From NCBI GenBank assembly GCA_035415725.1, contig DAOOGN010000051.1, forward strand, positions 1 through 30,010: a DNA stretch of 30,010 nucleotides. The letters run 5' to 3'. Position numbers and translations under genes: made by a program. This document shows, in pieces, positions 1-7,257 of the stretch. The stretch's first letter is position 1; every line of letters begins with the position of its first letter. The notes under the pieces were generated by a model. The model made no database searches and had not been told where the DNA came from. It saw nothing but the letters and a program-made list of their open reading frames with translations. Source of the DNA: DSWT01 sp035415725 (GTDB lineage: Bacteria; Chloroflexota; Anaerolineae; B4-G1; SLSP01).

Positions 1-54
1 AACCTGGCATAGGGAATAAGTGGCTTCGTCAGGTTTACGAGCCTGAATAGATAC
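1..54 (+). repeat. Dispersed repeat copy 1 (truncated by window edge)
   Basis: This is the right-end part of a dispersed repeat seen five times in the window. Its core reads CATAGGGAATAAGTGGC and it ends CCTGAATAGATAC. It is cut by the first base of the window, so its full length is unknown. The arms AACCTGGC (2-8 region) and GTCAGGTT form an imperfect inverted repeat. Near-identical sequence lies inverted at 29907-30010, so both window edges fall inside the same repeat family. Confidence 0.85.
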
Positions 55-62
55 AGTAGTTG

Positions 63-90
63 TTGCATTATAGAACATCTGTACTATAAT
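63..90 (+). promoter_or_regulatory. recA promoter with SOS (LexA) box
   Basis: The -35 hexamer TTGCAT (63-68) and a perfect -10 TATAAT (85-90) are 16 bp apart. The spacer is filled by a near-palindrome at 69-88 whose core is GAACATCTGTAC (73-84). This matches the Gram-positive-type LexA operator form GAAC-N4-GTTC at all but one base. The same core form, GAACA-nn-TGTnC, lies in the lexA promoter at 24256-24267. LexA bound here would block RNA polymerase, which gives SOS-inducible recA. The predicted transcript start is near 97, leaving a leader of about 130 nt. Confidence 0.8.
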
Positions 91-101
91 AGAATTACAG
101 C

Positions 102-159
102 ACCTGGCATAGGGAATAAGTGGCTGCGCCAGGTTGACTGGCTTGACCTGAATAGATAC
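102..159 (+). repeat. Dispersed repeat copy 2 (partial, in recA leader)
   Basis: This is a short right-end copy of the dispersed repeat, with the core CATAGGGAATAAGTGGC and end CCTGAATAGATAC. Relative to the other copies it has a 5-nt insertion before the end. ACCTGGC (102-108) and GCCAGGT (128-134) form a perfect 7-bp stem with a 19-nt loop. It lies between the recA -10 box and start codon, so it should be transcribed as part of the recA leader. Confidence 0.85.
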
Positions 160-230
160 GAATTTCCAACCGGGGTGGTGCGCCGCCCTGACTAAAAGGC
201 TAAAGACTATTATCTTTGAGGAGGGCTGGT

Positions 231-1292
231 ATGGTTGATGAAGGACGGCAGAAAGTATTGGATCAAGCGGTTGCACAGATCAAGCGCCGCTTTGGCGACG
301 GTGCACTGATGCGCCTGGGCGACGCGACGCATCTGAACGTTGAGACAATTCCCACCGGCTCGCTGGCGCTGGATGTGGCCTTGGGGGTCGGTGGTGTGCC
401 GCGTGGACGCATCACCGAAGTCTACGGACCGGAAGGCTCCGGCAAGACCACCATTTGTCAGCATATCGTCGCGGAAGTGCAGCGCCGGGGTGGAATCGCG
501 GCCTTCATCGATATGGAGCACGCACTCGATCCCACCTACGCCGTGCGCTGCGGCGTCGATGTCGAGAGCCTTTACATCTCGCAGCCGGATACCGGTGAGC
601 AGGCGCTCGAAATCGCCGAAACGCTGGTCCGCAGCGGGGCCGTGGACGTCGTCGTCATCGACTCGGTAGCGGCGCTTGTCCCCCGCGCCGAAATCGAGGG
701 GGAGATGGGCGACTCCCATCCCGGCCTGCAAGCGCGCTTGATGAGCCAGGCACTGCGCAAGCTCTCCGGTGCCATCAAGCAAAGCAACACTATTATGATC
801 TTCACCAACCAACTGCGTGAAAAAATCGGCGTGATGTTCGGCTCGCCGGAGACGACCAGCGGCGGACGCGCGCTCAAGTTCTACGCCTCGGTGCGTATGG
901 ATGTGCGGCGCGTGACGGCGATCAAGGCGCAGGGGGAGATCATCGGCCATCGCACCCGCGTGCGCGTGACCAAGAACAAGGTGGCTCCACCTTTCCGCGT
1001 TGCCGAGTTCGACATTATGTTCGGCGAAGGCATCAGCCGCGAGGGCGATCTGATGGATGTGGGATTGGAATTGAATGTCGTCGATAAGCGCGGTTCGTTC
1101 TACTATTATGACGGTGAGCGCTTCGCCCAGGGCCGGGAAAACGCGAAGGCCTACCTCAAAGAGAATCCTGAATTCGCCAACACGCTTGAAGACCTGATCC
1201 GCCAAAAGCTATCAGAGATGAAAGATATTCCGCTCGAACTTGGAGCGCGTGCAGACATCGAAGAAGGCTCGGTGATTGAAGAGGAATTCTAA
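231..1292 (+). CDS. recA: Recombinase RecA
   Basis: RecA is the DNA strand-exchange ATPase of homologous recombination and the co-protease that triggers LexA self-cleavage. The 353-residue product shows Walker A GPEGSGKT (66-73), Walker B VVVID (about 140-144), the L1 region around EIEGEMGD (154-161), NQLREK with the conserved Gln (193-198), and the L2 region GSPETTSGGRALKFYAS (from 204). The C-terminus is acidic (EEGSVIEEEF), as in other RecA proteins. I chose the ATG at 231 because GAGGAGG lies 6-7 nt upstream; a TTG at 216 would start inside that ribosome-binding site. Transcription should be SOS-controlled from the promoter at 63-90. Identification is near certain. Confidence 0.98.
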   Translation: MVDEGRQKVLDQAVAQIKRRFGDGALMRLGDATHLNVETIPTGSLALDVALGVGGVPRGRITEVYGPEGSGKTTICQHIVAEVQRRGGIAAFIDMEHALDPTYAVRCGVDVESLYISQPDTGEQALEIAETLVRSGAVDVVVIDSVAALVPRAEIEGEMGDSHPGLQARLMSQALRKLSGAIKQSNTIMIFTNQLREKIGVMFGSPETTSGGRALKFYASVRMDVRRVTAIKAQGEIIGHRTRVRVTKNKVAPPFRVAEFDIMFGEGISREGDLMDVGLELNVVDKRGSFYYYDGERFAQGRENAKAYLKENPEFANTLEDLIRQKLSEMKDIPLELGARADIEEGSVIEEEF

Positions 1293-1307
1293 CACGTTGC
1301 TCAACTT

Positions 1308-1378
1308 TTAGGCCACGGAGAGCCCAGAGTACTCGGAGTTTTTTCTCTGTGTCCTCGGTGGCTATTTGCAGCGGAGAT
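1308..1378. repeat. Degenerate 'CCACGGAG/CTCGGTGG' intergenic repeat
   Basis: The recA-ZIP spacer contains a stretch with CCACGGAGAG at one end, GTCCTCGGTGG at the other, and GAGTACTC plus a run of six T in between. Related wording (GAGCACCCAGAGTTCACAGAG, CTTTGTGTCC) occurs three times at 29499-29880. It could also help terminate recA transcription, but no clean stem-loop with a T-tract is visible. Confidence 0.5.
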
Positions 1379-1382
1379 AGGC

Positions 1383-2192
1383 ATGACAACGTACTTGACG
1401 AACCTGAACCCGGCGATGCAAGCCTTACTGGCGACTCTTTTCACGTGGCTTATGACGGCGTTGGGATCGGCGACCGTCTTTTTAGCACAAGGAGTCAGCC
1501 GAAAAGTCCTGGACGGCATGCTCGGCTTTGCAGCCGGCGTGATGATTGCGGCCAGCTACTGGTCGCTGTTGGCGCCGGCCATTGAGATGTCGGAAGGGGG
1601 ACGACTGCCGGCGTGGATCCCGGCAGCCGTTGGTTTCACCCTCGGCGGGGTGTTTCTGCGCGGCATTGATGGCGTCCTGCCGCACCTCCATCGTAGTGAC
1701 GAAGAACACCCGGAGGGCGTGAAGACCGTGTGGCGACGTATCACCTTGCTCGTGCTCGCCATCACTTTGCACAATTTTCCCGAAGGGTTGGCGGTGGGGG
1801 TGGCCTTTGGCGCCGTCGCTTCAGGATTTCCCGCGGCTACCGTCGCCGGCGCTATCGCCCTGACGCTGGGTATCGGCATTCAGAACTTTCCGGAAGGCTT
1901 GGCCGTCTCCATGCCGTTGCGGCGCGAGGGATATACACCGTTCAAGAGTTTCTGGTACGGGCAACTTTCGGGTCTGGTGGAGCCTGTGGCGGGCGTATTG
2001 GGCGCGGCAGCAGTCTTGATCGCGCGTCCGCTTCTCCCTTACGCGCTGGCCTTCGCCGCCGGCGCGATGATTTTTGTCGTTGCCGAGGACCTCATTCCCG
2101 AAGCTCAAAGTGGCGGCAACACACACCTTGCCACTTTGGGGGTCATGGTGGGCTTTACGGTGATGATGATTTTGGATGTCGCGTTGGGGTAA
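1383..2192 (+). CDS. ZIP-family metal (zinc) transporter
   Basis: This is a 269-residue membrane protein of the ZIP family, which moves Zn2+ and related divalent cations into the cytoplasm. The two family signatures are clear: HNFPEG (130-135) in TM4 and QNFPEG (167-172) in TM5, whose His/Asn/Glu residues line the binuclear metal site. A variable loop with histidines (HLHRSDEEH, 101-109) precedes TM4, and AEDLIPEA (234-241) follows the usual late-helix pattern. About seven or eight hydrophobic segments are visible. It most resembles the GufA/ZupT branch. The substrate cannot be fixed from sequence alone. The gene follows recA on the same strand after about 90 nt and ends 12 nt from the convergent protease gene. 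Confidence 0.9.
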   Translation: MTTYLTNLNPAMQALLATLFTWLMTALGSATVFLAQGVSRKVLDGMLGFAAGVMIAASYWSLLAPAIEMSEGGRLPAWIPAAVGFTLGGVFLRGIDGVLPHLHRSDEEHPEGVKTVWRRITLLVLAITLHNFPEGLAVGVAFGAVASGFPAATVAGAIALTLGIGIQNFPEGLAVSMPLRREGYTPFKSFWYGQLSGLVEPVAGVLGAAAVLIARPLLPYALAFAAGAMIFVVAEDLIPEAQSGGNTHLATLGVMVGFTVMMILDVALG

Positions 2193-2204
2193 ACGAGGAA
2201 GACT

Positions 2205-3215
2205 TTAGCCAGTCATCACCTGCACGCCGAAGTGATCCAGAACACGCTGGATGGGCGTGAAAATTGTGACGCTGGTGGAGCCGGCAAACAGCAAACCGGC
2301 GACGCGACGCTCCGTATCCAGGATGGCGGAGCCGGAATCGCCGGGGTTGCTCATGTTACCCGTGAGCACTTGCTCGGTGAAACGCGCTGTGCGCCCGTTG
2401 TAGTCCACACTCACCGTTACGTTCACCTGGGTGACATAGCCGTGCGTCAATCCCGTGGTGCGCCCCATTTTCTGGACCTCTTGTCCTAGTTCGATGCTCC
2501 CCACGCCGGTCGGCAGTCCAATTTGAAGAATCGAGGGAATGACCAGGTCAGGGGTGTCCGGTTGAGCCAGGGCGGCGTCCATCGCGTTGATGCCTGCCGT
2601 CTGCTGGATCGGCTGCAAACGGTGACTGGAGCCGCTCACGCGCGCCAGAAAGTTGAGCCAGCCGGCAACGGCATCGGCGATGCTGCATTGTGAAGGGTTG
2701 TCGCCGAAATCCAGTGTCTCGAACTCGGCCAGCGCCGCGATTCGGTCCGCCGCCGTTCCCCCGTCCGCCGGACCGGGTTGATAGATCGCATCGCCAATGT
2801 GGCCCGCGTTACAATCGGCCAGGACGTGGTTGTTGCTCAAGATGAAGGGAACACCGTTGCGGTGAACGAGCAAGCCGAAGGTGCCGGCGGTGATGTCGTG
2901 GTGGCCGATGGAGATGCCGGGCTGCGCCGGTCGAAAACGGCCCGTGGGGTTCTCCGGCATCTGCGCGCGGATGCGTCCGGTCTCCACAACGTCGGTCAAT
3001 ATCCCCTGGATGGACTTGGGGATAAGGTCTTCAGGCGCAAGTTGAGTGCTGGGGACCTTGTGGGTCACAGAAATTATCAGACTGAGATCGCCGGTAGGCT
3101 TTCCCGCACTGATTTTGTAGCCCAATCCACAGGCCACAACATTGCGACGTTTGAAAATATCCGGCAAGGCTTGTTGATAGATTTGACGCGCCTGCGCCAT
3201 AATCTGGTTATTCAT
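2205..3215 (-). CDS. Trypsin-fold serine protease (NAL1-like) with N-terminal accessory domain
   Basis: This 336-residue protein has a plausible chymotrypsin-type triad: His130 in FILSNNHVLA, Asp213 in INAMDAALA, and Ser294 in NPGDSGSA. The arrangement resembles NAL1-like trypsin-fold peptidases found in plants and bacteria. Residues 21-85 (RRNVVACGLGYKISAGKPTG then LIPKSIQGILTDVVETG) form a separate small domain that is also encoded alone by the next gene upstream (3251-3526). There is no signal peptide or membrane segment, so it is probably cytoplasmic unless exported by another route. The ATG at 3215 has AGGAGG just upstream. It is the last gene of a probable four-gene operon. The substrate is unknown. 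Confidence 0.8.
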   Translation of the reverse strand: MNNQIMAQARQIYQQALPDIFKRRNVVACGLGYKISAGKPTGDLSLIISVTHKVPSTQLAPEDLIPKSIQGILTDVVETGRIRAQMPENPTGRFRPAQPGISIGHHDITAGTFGLLVHRNGVPFILSNNHVLADCNAGHIGDAIYQPGPADGGTAADRIAALAEFETLDFGDNPSQCSIADAVAGWLNFLARVSGSSHRLQPIQQTAGINAMDAALAQPDTPDLVIPSILQIGLPTGVGSIELGQEVQKMGRTTGLTHGYVTQVNVTVSVDYNGRTARFTEQVLTGNMSNPGDSGSAILDTERRVAGLLFAGSTSVTIFTPIQRVLDHFGVQVMTG

Positions 3216-3250
3216 AGGGCCTCCTCTTACTCCTTACTCCCTCTTCTTTC

Positions 3251-3526
3251 TTATCCCTGCGCTTCGACCTCACCGATGACCTCGATCCACACCGGCACAC
3301 CGTCGAGCATTTTGGGGATGCGGTCTTGAGGACGCAGAAACCGCGGGGGAATCTTGCGGGTCACGTTCACGATCAACCCCGGCTCTCCGACCGGCTTGCC
3401 CTCCTGCATCCGCAGACCGACGCCCACCCCTACCACATTGGGTTTTTTGAGGAGATCGGCTTCGTAGCGCTCTTTAACGCTTTGGATTTCTGCCATGGCG
3501 GTTTCATCATTCGGTATTGTTGACAT
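3251..3526 (-). CDS. Small stand-alone homologue of the adjacent protease N-terminal domain
   Basis: This 91-residue soluble protein is not one I recognise as a named family, but it is visibly paralogous to residues 21-85 of the protease encoded 35 nt downstream. The shared pattern is NVVGVGVG...EGKPVGEPGLIVNVTRKIPP...PQDRIPKMLDGVPVWIEVIGE, against NVVACGLG...AGKPTGDLSLIISVTHKVPS...PEDLIPKSIQGILTDVVETG. I chose the ATG at 3526 because GGAGG lies 5 nt upstream; ATG at 3538 or TTG at 3541 are alternatives but would overlap that site. It could be a trans-acting prodomain, chaperone, inhibitor or adaptor for the protease; this is inference only. Confidence 0.75.
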   Translation of the reverse strand: MSTIPNDETAMAEIQSVKERYEADLLKKPNVVGVGVGLRMQEGKPVGEPGLIVNVTRKIPPRFLRPQDRIPKMLDGVPVWIEVIGEVEAQG

Positions 3527-3552
3527 CTCAGCCTCCATCAATAGTCCAATCG

Positions 3553-4245
3553 TTATTCGCCGGGTAGGCTGGGGGCGCTCCGGCGCAGGTTCGGCATCCA
3601 GATGAGGACTGCCATGCTACACAGACCGATCATACAGACCCAGAATCCCCAGCCCGGATTAAGCGGGGTCCGATAGAGAGCACGCAATGCAGGCAGCAGC
3701 CGGTTCAACGTCACGGCGGCAGGCACACCGGTGACGACAATCCACGCCAGCATGAGCCAGGAACGGTACCGACCCAAACGCGGCGCGAGCCACGCCGCCA
3801 TTCCCGCTGCGGCCATCGCGCCGACGCCCCACCAGAAGGGGACGCACCAACCCGGCGTGTGCCACGCGCTCACAATCTCAGGATAAGGGGGGAGCGTCGC
3901 CAGCGCCAATCCCGCTCCCAGGAGCGCGCCCGCAATCCGCCACCCCGCCGCCGTGGGAGCCAACAACATTGGCAACAGGACGGCCAACCCCACCAGCGGC
4001 AGTCTCAGGGTTTGCAAATTGACGGATAGCACGCCGGTTTCGATTTCCGGCAATAGCCGTAGTAAATCGAAGAGGTCATAGGCATTCCAGGCCAACGCCG
4101 CCGCTCGCCGTCCTACCCACGGCCCGCCATAGCCGATGAGCGCCACGAGCCAGAAAGCAAGGAGTAAGGAATAGGGAGGGAGTAAAGAGTCAAGAGTAGG
4201 AAGTAAGAAGCTCTCCAGCTTCAATTTCCAATTTTTAATTTTCAA
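3553..4245 (-). CDS. Polytopic membrane protein of unknown function
   Basis: I do not recognise this family. The 230-residue frame encodes about five or six hydrophobic segments, for example around LLLAFWLVALIGYGG, LPLVGLAVLLPMLLA, GALLGAGLALATL, WWGVGAMAAAGMAAWLA, LMLAWIVVTGVPAAV and FWVCMIGLCSMAVLIWMP. The 5' end is uncertain. The frame opens at a TTG inside AT-rich simple sequence, and its first 30 codons are translated from repetitive intergenic-type DNA. A GTG at 4146 is an alternative start without a clear ribosome-binding site. It lies between a lipoprotein gene and the small N-domain gene, all on the same strand with gaps under 40 nt, which suggests one operon. Confidence 0.6.
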   Translation of the reverse strand: MKIKNWKLKLESFLLPTLDSLLPPYSLLLAFWLVALIGYGGPWVGRRAAALAWNAYDLFDLLRLLPEIETGVLSVNLQTLRLPLVGLAVLLPMLLAPTAAGWRIAGALLGAGLALATLPPYPEIVSAWHTPGWCVPFWWGVGAMAAAGMAAWLAPRLGRYRSWLMLAWIVVTGVPAAVTLNRLLPALRALYRTPLNPGWGFWVCMIGLCSMAVLIWMPNLRRSAPSLPGE

Positions 4246-4280
4246 TTTTCAATCTCCCTATCTCCCCATCCCCAATCTCC

Positions 4281-4997
4281 TCACGGTTGGGACAACGTAA
4301 AATTATCGAAAGCCACGACGGCGGTCTCGCCGCGTTCGACAGCGTCGGCAAAGAGCGCCACCCCGCCGGCCTCCTGGAGCACGCTATCCGAGGCTGTCAG
4401 AACGAGGGCGTCGTTCACCCGCAGAGTCAACGCTTCTCCCTGGCAGCGGGCCTCGAGATTGTTCCGCGCTTTGCCGATTCTGATCCCCGCCGTGGACTGC
4501 GGCCCGGCAAGCGGCACAGAGAGGCCATTCTCAACCAGCAGAATCAAGGAGTATCCATCGGCGCTGATCGCCAGCAGGTAGTAGTTATTCTTATCCTGTT
4601 GACGGCAAATCACACCCATCCAGTTGTTCACCGTGCCCTGGACATGACGCACCTGGACGGCAATATCGACATCGGCGTAGGTCTTGCCGGCAAAGGGGGC
4701 GTAGACGGCGACGCCTTTGCCGCGATCCTCCAGATACAGTTCGCCTTCTTGGGCGTAGACGGCGCTTTCCGCCGTGTCAAAACGCGCCCATGCCGCATGC
4801 GGCGGCGAAAACTCATCCTTCACGATCACCGCTGCCGGCGTAGAGGTGGGAGAGAGGGTGGCGGTGGCTCTCTCACAAGCAGAAAGCATCCCCAAGAGGA
4901 TCGGCACGAACAGAAAAGCGCGCCAATAGCTGCATAAGCGCGTGCGTTGGTTGAGCGTTGTGGCTCGAATGTGTTGAGAAGCAGCGCGATTGGGCAT
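4281..4997 (-). CDS. Lipoprotein with concanavalin/laminin-G-like domain
   Basis: This 238-residue product has a hydrophobic stretch ending in a lipobox, FVPILLGMLSAC, with the lipidated Cys near residue 41, so it is predicted to be a membrane-anchored surface lipoprotein. A Ser/Thr/Pro-rich linker follows. The body (from about KDEFSPPHAAWARF to VVAFDNFTLSQP) has the layout of a jelly-roll LamG or DUF1080-type domain: ...YADVDIAVQVRHV...NNWMGVICRQQDKNNYYLLAISADG...GGVALFAD...AFDNF. Such domains often bind glycans, but no ligand can be named. ATG 4997 has GGAG 9 nt upstream; ATG 5003 is also possible. It is the first gene of the run 4997 to 2205. Confidence 0.75.
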   Translation of the reverse strand: MPNRAASQHIRATTLNQRTRLCSYWRAFLFVPILLGMLSACERATATLSPTSTPAAVIVKDEFSPPHAAWARFDTAESAVYAQEGELYLEDRGKGVAVYAPFAGKTYADVDIAVQVRHVQGTVNNWMGVICRQQDKNNYYLLAISADGYSLILLVENGLSVPLAGPQSTAGIRIGKARNNLEARCQGEALTLRVNDALVLTASDSVLQEAGGVALFADAVERGETAVVAFDNFTLSQP

Positions 4998-5160
4998 ACC
5001 CATCAACTCCAAAATGTAGTCCGGATGTCAAACATCTTCATTGTAGCACATTTTCTATGGGAAGATAAGGATCACAAGGGCGTTCGGCGATGCTCCCTAT
5101 CCGGTAAACCGGCGCAACGGCGTCACTGGATGAGCCGTACACCCAGATCATTCGCCTCGC

Positions 5161-5925
5161 CTACAGTTCCAGGCAGGCTTCCGCCGCCAGCCAGAAGAGC
5201 TTCGCGCGCACGGAGCCGCGGCTTACCCAATCGCGGTGATCCCACGCCGCACCGCCGAGGTCGTCGCCGCCGTAGAGCATCTGCGCGAGGCACACATGGC
5301 GGAAACGCGCTACGGCGAAGAACGCCGCCGCTTCCATTTCCACCGTTAGACAGCCCTCTTCACGACGCAGCCGGACTTTATCGGGCGTCTCGCGGTAGAA
5401 GGCATCGGTCGTCCACGTTTTGCCCACGGCATAGGGCAACCGGTGCCGTTCCAACACGCGCTCGATGGCCTCGACGGCTTCGGGAGAGGGAGGGACTTCG
5501 CGGGCAGGCGGCAGATAGTGATACGAGATGCCCTCGTCACGCACCGCGGCAACAGGAACGACGATGTGGCCGACGGCGATTGCGCTGTTCAGCACCCCGG
5601 CCCCGCCGCAGACGATGAAGGTACGGCAGCCACGCGCGATGACTTCTTCCAACAATCCTGCCGCCAGCGGCGCACCGACGCCGGGATGGAAGAAGGCCAG
5701 GCGTTGGCCGTCCACCTCCATCTCGTAGAGGGGGTGGCGGCCCATCTCCGACCGGCCGTCAACGACATGGGTGGCGCGACCTGAGTTCACCAGCCCGCTG
5801 AGCACATCCTGGAAGAAGCAAATAACGCAATGTTCAGGGATGTCGATAGGGGCGATGAGCTTGCCTGGCTCGATAATCGCCTCGCGGGTGGGATCAAATT
5901 CCAAAATGGGATAATCCTGACGCAT
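5161..5925 (-). CDS. Nucleoside phosphorylase (PNP/UDP family 1)
   Basis: This 254-residue cytoplasmic enzyme is related to uridine phosphorylase and purine nucleoside phosphorylase. The family cleaves a nucleoside with phosphate to give a free base and (deoxy)ribose 1-phosphate in salvage. Visible landmarks are GVGAPLAA (82-89), the GGAGVLN loop (107-113), TDAFYRET (173-180) and VEMEAAAFF (195-203), where the Met and Glu contact the ribose in the family. Base specificity cannot be read with confidence. It begins 33 nt after lysA on the same strand and is probably co-transcribed with rlmN-lysA. The ribosome-binding site before ATG 5925 is weak. Confidence 0.85.
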   Translation of the reverse strand: MRQDYPILEFDPTREAIIEPGKLIAPIDIPEHCVICFFQDVLSGLVNSGRATHVVDGRSEMGRHPLYEMEVDGQRLAFFHPGVGAPLAAGLLEEVIARGCRTFIVCGGAGVLNSAIAVGHIVVPVAAVRDEGISYHYLPPAREVPPSPEAVEAIERVLERHRLPYAVGKTWTTDAFYRETPDKVRLRREEGCLTVEMEAAAFFAVARFRHVCLAQMLYGGDDLGGAAWDHRDWVSRGSVRAKLFWLAAEACLEL

Positions 5926-5958
5926 GGGATGCCTGCCTTGTAGGGTGCTTCCTGCTAT

Positions 5959-7215
5959 TCAAGGCATTATAACGGAAAGAGGCGACAACGCCAACGTCAG
6001 ATCGTCGAAGGTTTCAGCGCGGCGAATCTGGATCAGGCGGTCGCCATCGACCAGATATTCGGCAGGCCGCGTGCGCAAGTTGTAATTCGAACTCATCGCG
6101 TAGCCGTAGGCGCCGGCGTCGTAGACGACCAGGCCGGCGCCCTCATGAGGGGTGGGCAGGTCGCGCGCCTTGCCCAGGAAGTCGGCGGACTCGCAGACCG
6201 GCCCGACGATGTCAAACGTCTGCACCGCGCCGTCCACAGGTTCGCTGAACCCGATGTGATGGTATGCTCCGTACAGGCTCGGACGGAGCAGTTCCGCCAT
6301 ACTGCTGTCGGTGACGATGAAGCGCTTGTCACCGTTGGCCTTGACGCCGAGCACCCGGCCGATCAACGCGCCGGCGTTGCCGACGATGCTGCGTCCCGGT
6401 TCGACGATCAACGTCACATCCTCAGGCAGCCTATCACGCAACGTCCCGATCCAATCAGCCGGCGTCGGATAGGCGCCTGTGTGTTCGTAGTCGATGCCCA
6501 AGCCGCCGCCCAGGTTGAGATAGCGCAGGGCGAAACCTTGAGTGCGTATGGCGACAAAAAGGTCGCGCATCAGGGTTGCCGCGTTGTGGAAGACCGGCAT
6601 ATCCTTTATTGTCGAACCGAGGTGGCAGTGCAGGCCCACCAGATGCAGTAGCGGATTTTGCTGCAGACGGTCAAGAAACTCCGTGAGGTGCTCGGCGCGG
6701 ATGCCGAACTTGGAATCGCGCATCCCCGTAGCGACGTAAGGGTGGACATCGACGCCGATGTCGGGGTTGACGCGCAGTAGTACGTCCACCGGCTTGTGCA
6801 CTTCTCGCGCCGTCTGGGCAATGTGCGCCAGATCGAACTCGCTGTCGATGTTGACCATCACCCCATGACGTACAGCCAGCGCCAACTCGTCGCTGCGTTT
6901 GCCGTTCCCATTGAGAAGCAGATCCTCCGGCATGAACCCGGCGAGGAGCGCCATGCGCAGTTCGTTGCCACTGACCAGCGTCGCGGCGCTGCCCAATTCG
7001 CGCAGGATTCTGAGCAGGGTCAGATTGCCGTTGGCTTTGACCGCGTAGAAGACGCGTGCCTTCAGGCCGGCGAGCGCGGTGACGTAGGCGGCGAAATTCT
7101 CCCGAAGCTGCGCGGCGCTGTATAAATAGAAGGGACTGCTCGGCACACGCTCCTGGATGTCCCGGACTCTCCATTGCTCACAGTAGAGATACCCCTCATC
7201 GATATGAAAATGCAT
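5959..7215 (-). CDS. lysA: Diaminopimelate decarboxylase
   Basis: LysA performs the last step of lysine synthesis, the PLP-dependent decarboxylation of meso-diaminopimelate to L-lysine. The 418-residue product has the alanine-racemase-type barrel with the PLP lysine in FYAVKANGN (Lys60), HCHLGS (196-201), LNLGGGLGI (233-241), VEPGRS (271-276), GPVCESAD (338-345) with the catalytic Cys341, and GAYGYAMSSNYN (368-379). Length is normal for the family. ATG 7215 follows GGGAGG. It lies 42 nt after rlmN and 33 nt before the phosphorylase gene, with a small palindrome in the rlmN-lysA gap. Confidence 0.96.
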   Translation of the reverse strand: MHFHIDEGYLYCEQWRVRDIQERVPSSPFYLYSAAQLRENFAAYVTALAGLKARVFYAVKANGNLTLLRILRELGSAATLVSGNELRMALLAGFMPEDLLLNGNGKRSDELALAVRHGVMVNIDSEFDLAHIAQTAREVHKPVDVLLRVNPDIGVDVHPYVATGMRDSKFGIRAEHLTEFLDRLQQNPLLHLVGLHCHLGSTIKDMPVFHNAATLMRDLFVAIRTQGFALRYLNLGGGLGIDYEHTGAYPTPADWIGTLRDRLPEDVTLIVEPGRSIVGNAGALIGRVLGVKANGDKRFIVTDSSMAELLRPSLYGAYHHIGFSEPVDGAVQTFDIVGPVCESADFLGKARDLPTPHEGAGLVVYDAGAYGYAMSSNYNLRTRPAEYLVDGDRLIQIRRAETFDDLTLALSPLSVIMP

Positions 7216-7228
7216 GGTGCCTCCCGTT

Positions 7229-7255
7229 GTAGGGCGAATCGCCAATTTGCCCTAC
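7229..7255. repeat. GTAGGGCGAAT palindromic repeat, copy A
   Basis: GTAGGGCGAAT and ATTTGCCCTAC form an 11-bp inverted repeat with one mismatch around the 5-nt loop CGCCA. It fills most of the 42-nt rlmN-lysA gap. Degenerate relatives lie at 11335-11361 and 12027-12053. Confidence 0.7.
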
Positions 7256-7257
7256 GG

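Noticed and set aside
1..159. The repeats at the left edge considered as a CRISPR array
   Set aside because: There are only two unequal copies here, and the others occur singly and in both orientations far away. They match a transposable repeat with terminal inverted repeats, not evenly spaced CRISPR repeats.
210..1205. A long (331-codon) open frame antisense to recA
   Set aside because: It lies fully opposite recA, has no recognisable domain, and follows from the GC-rich codon use of the real gene.
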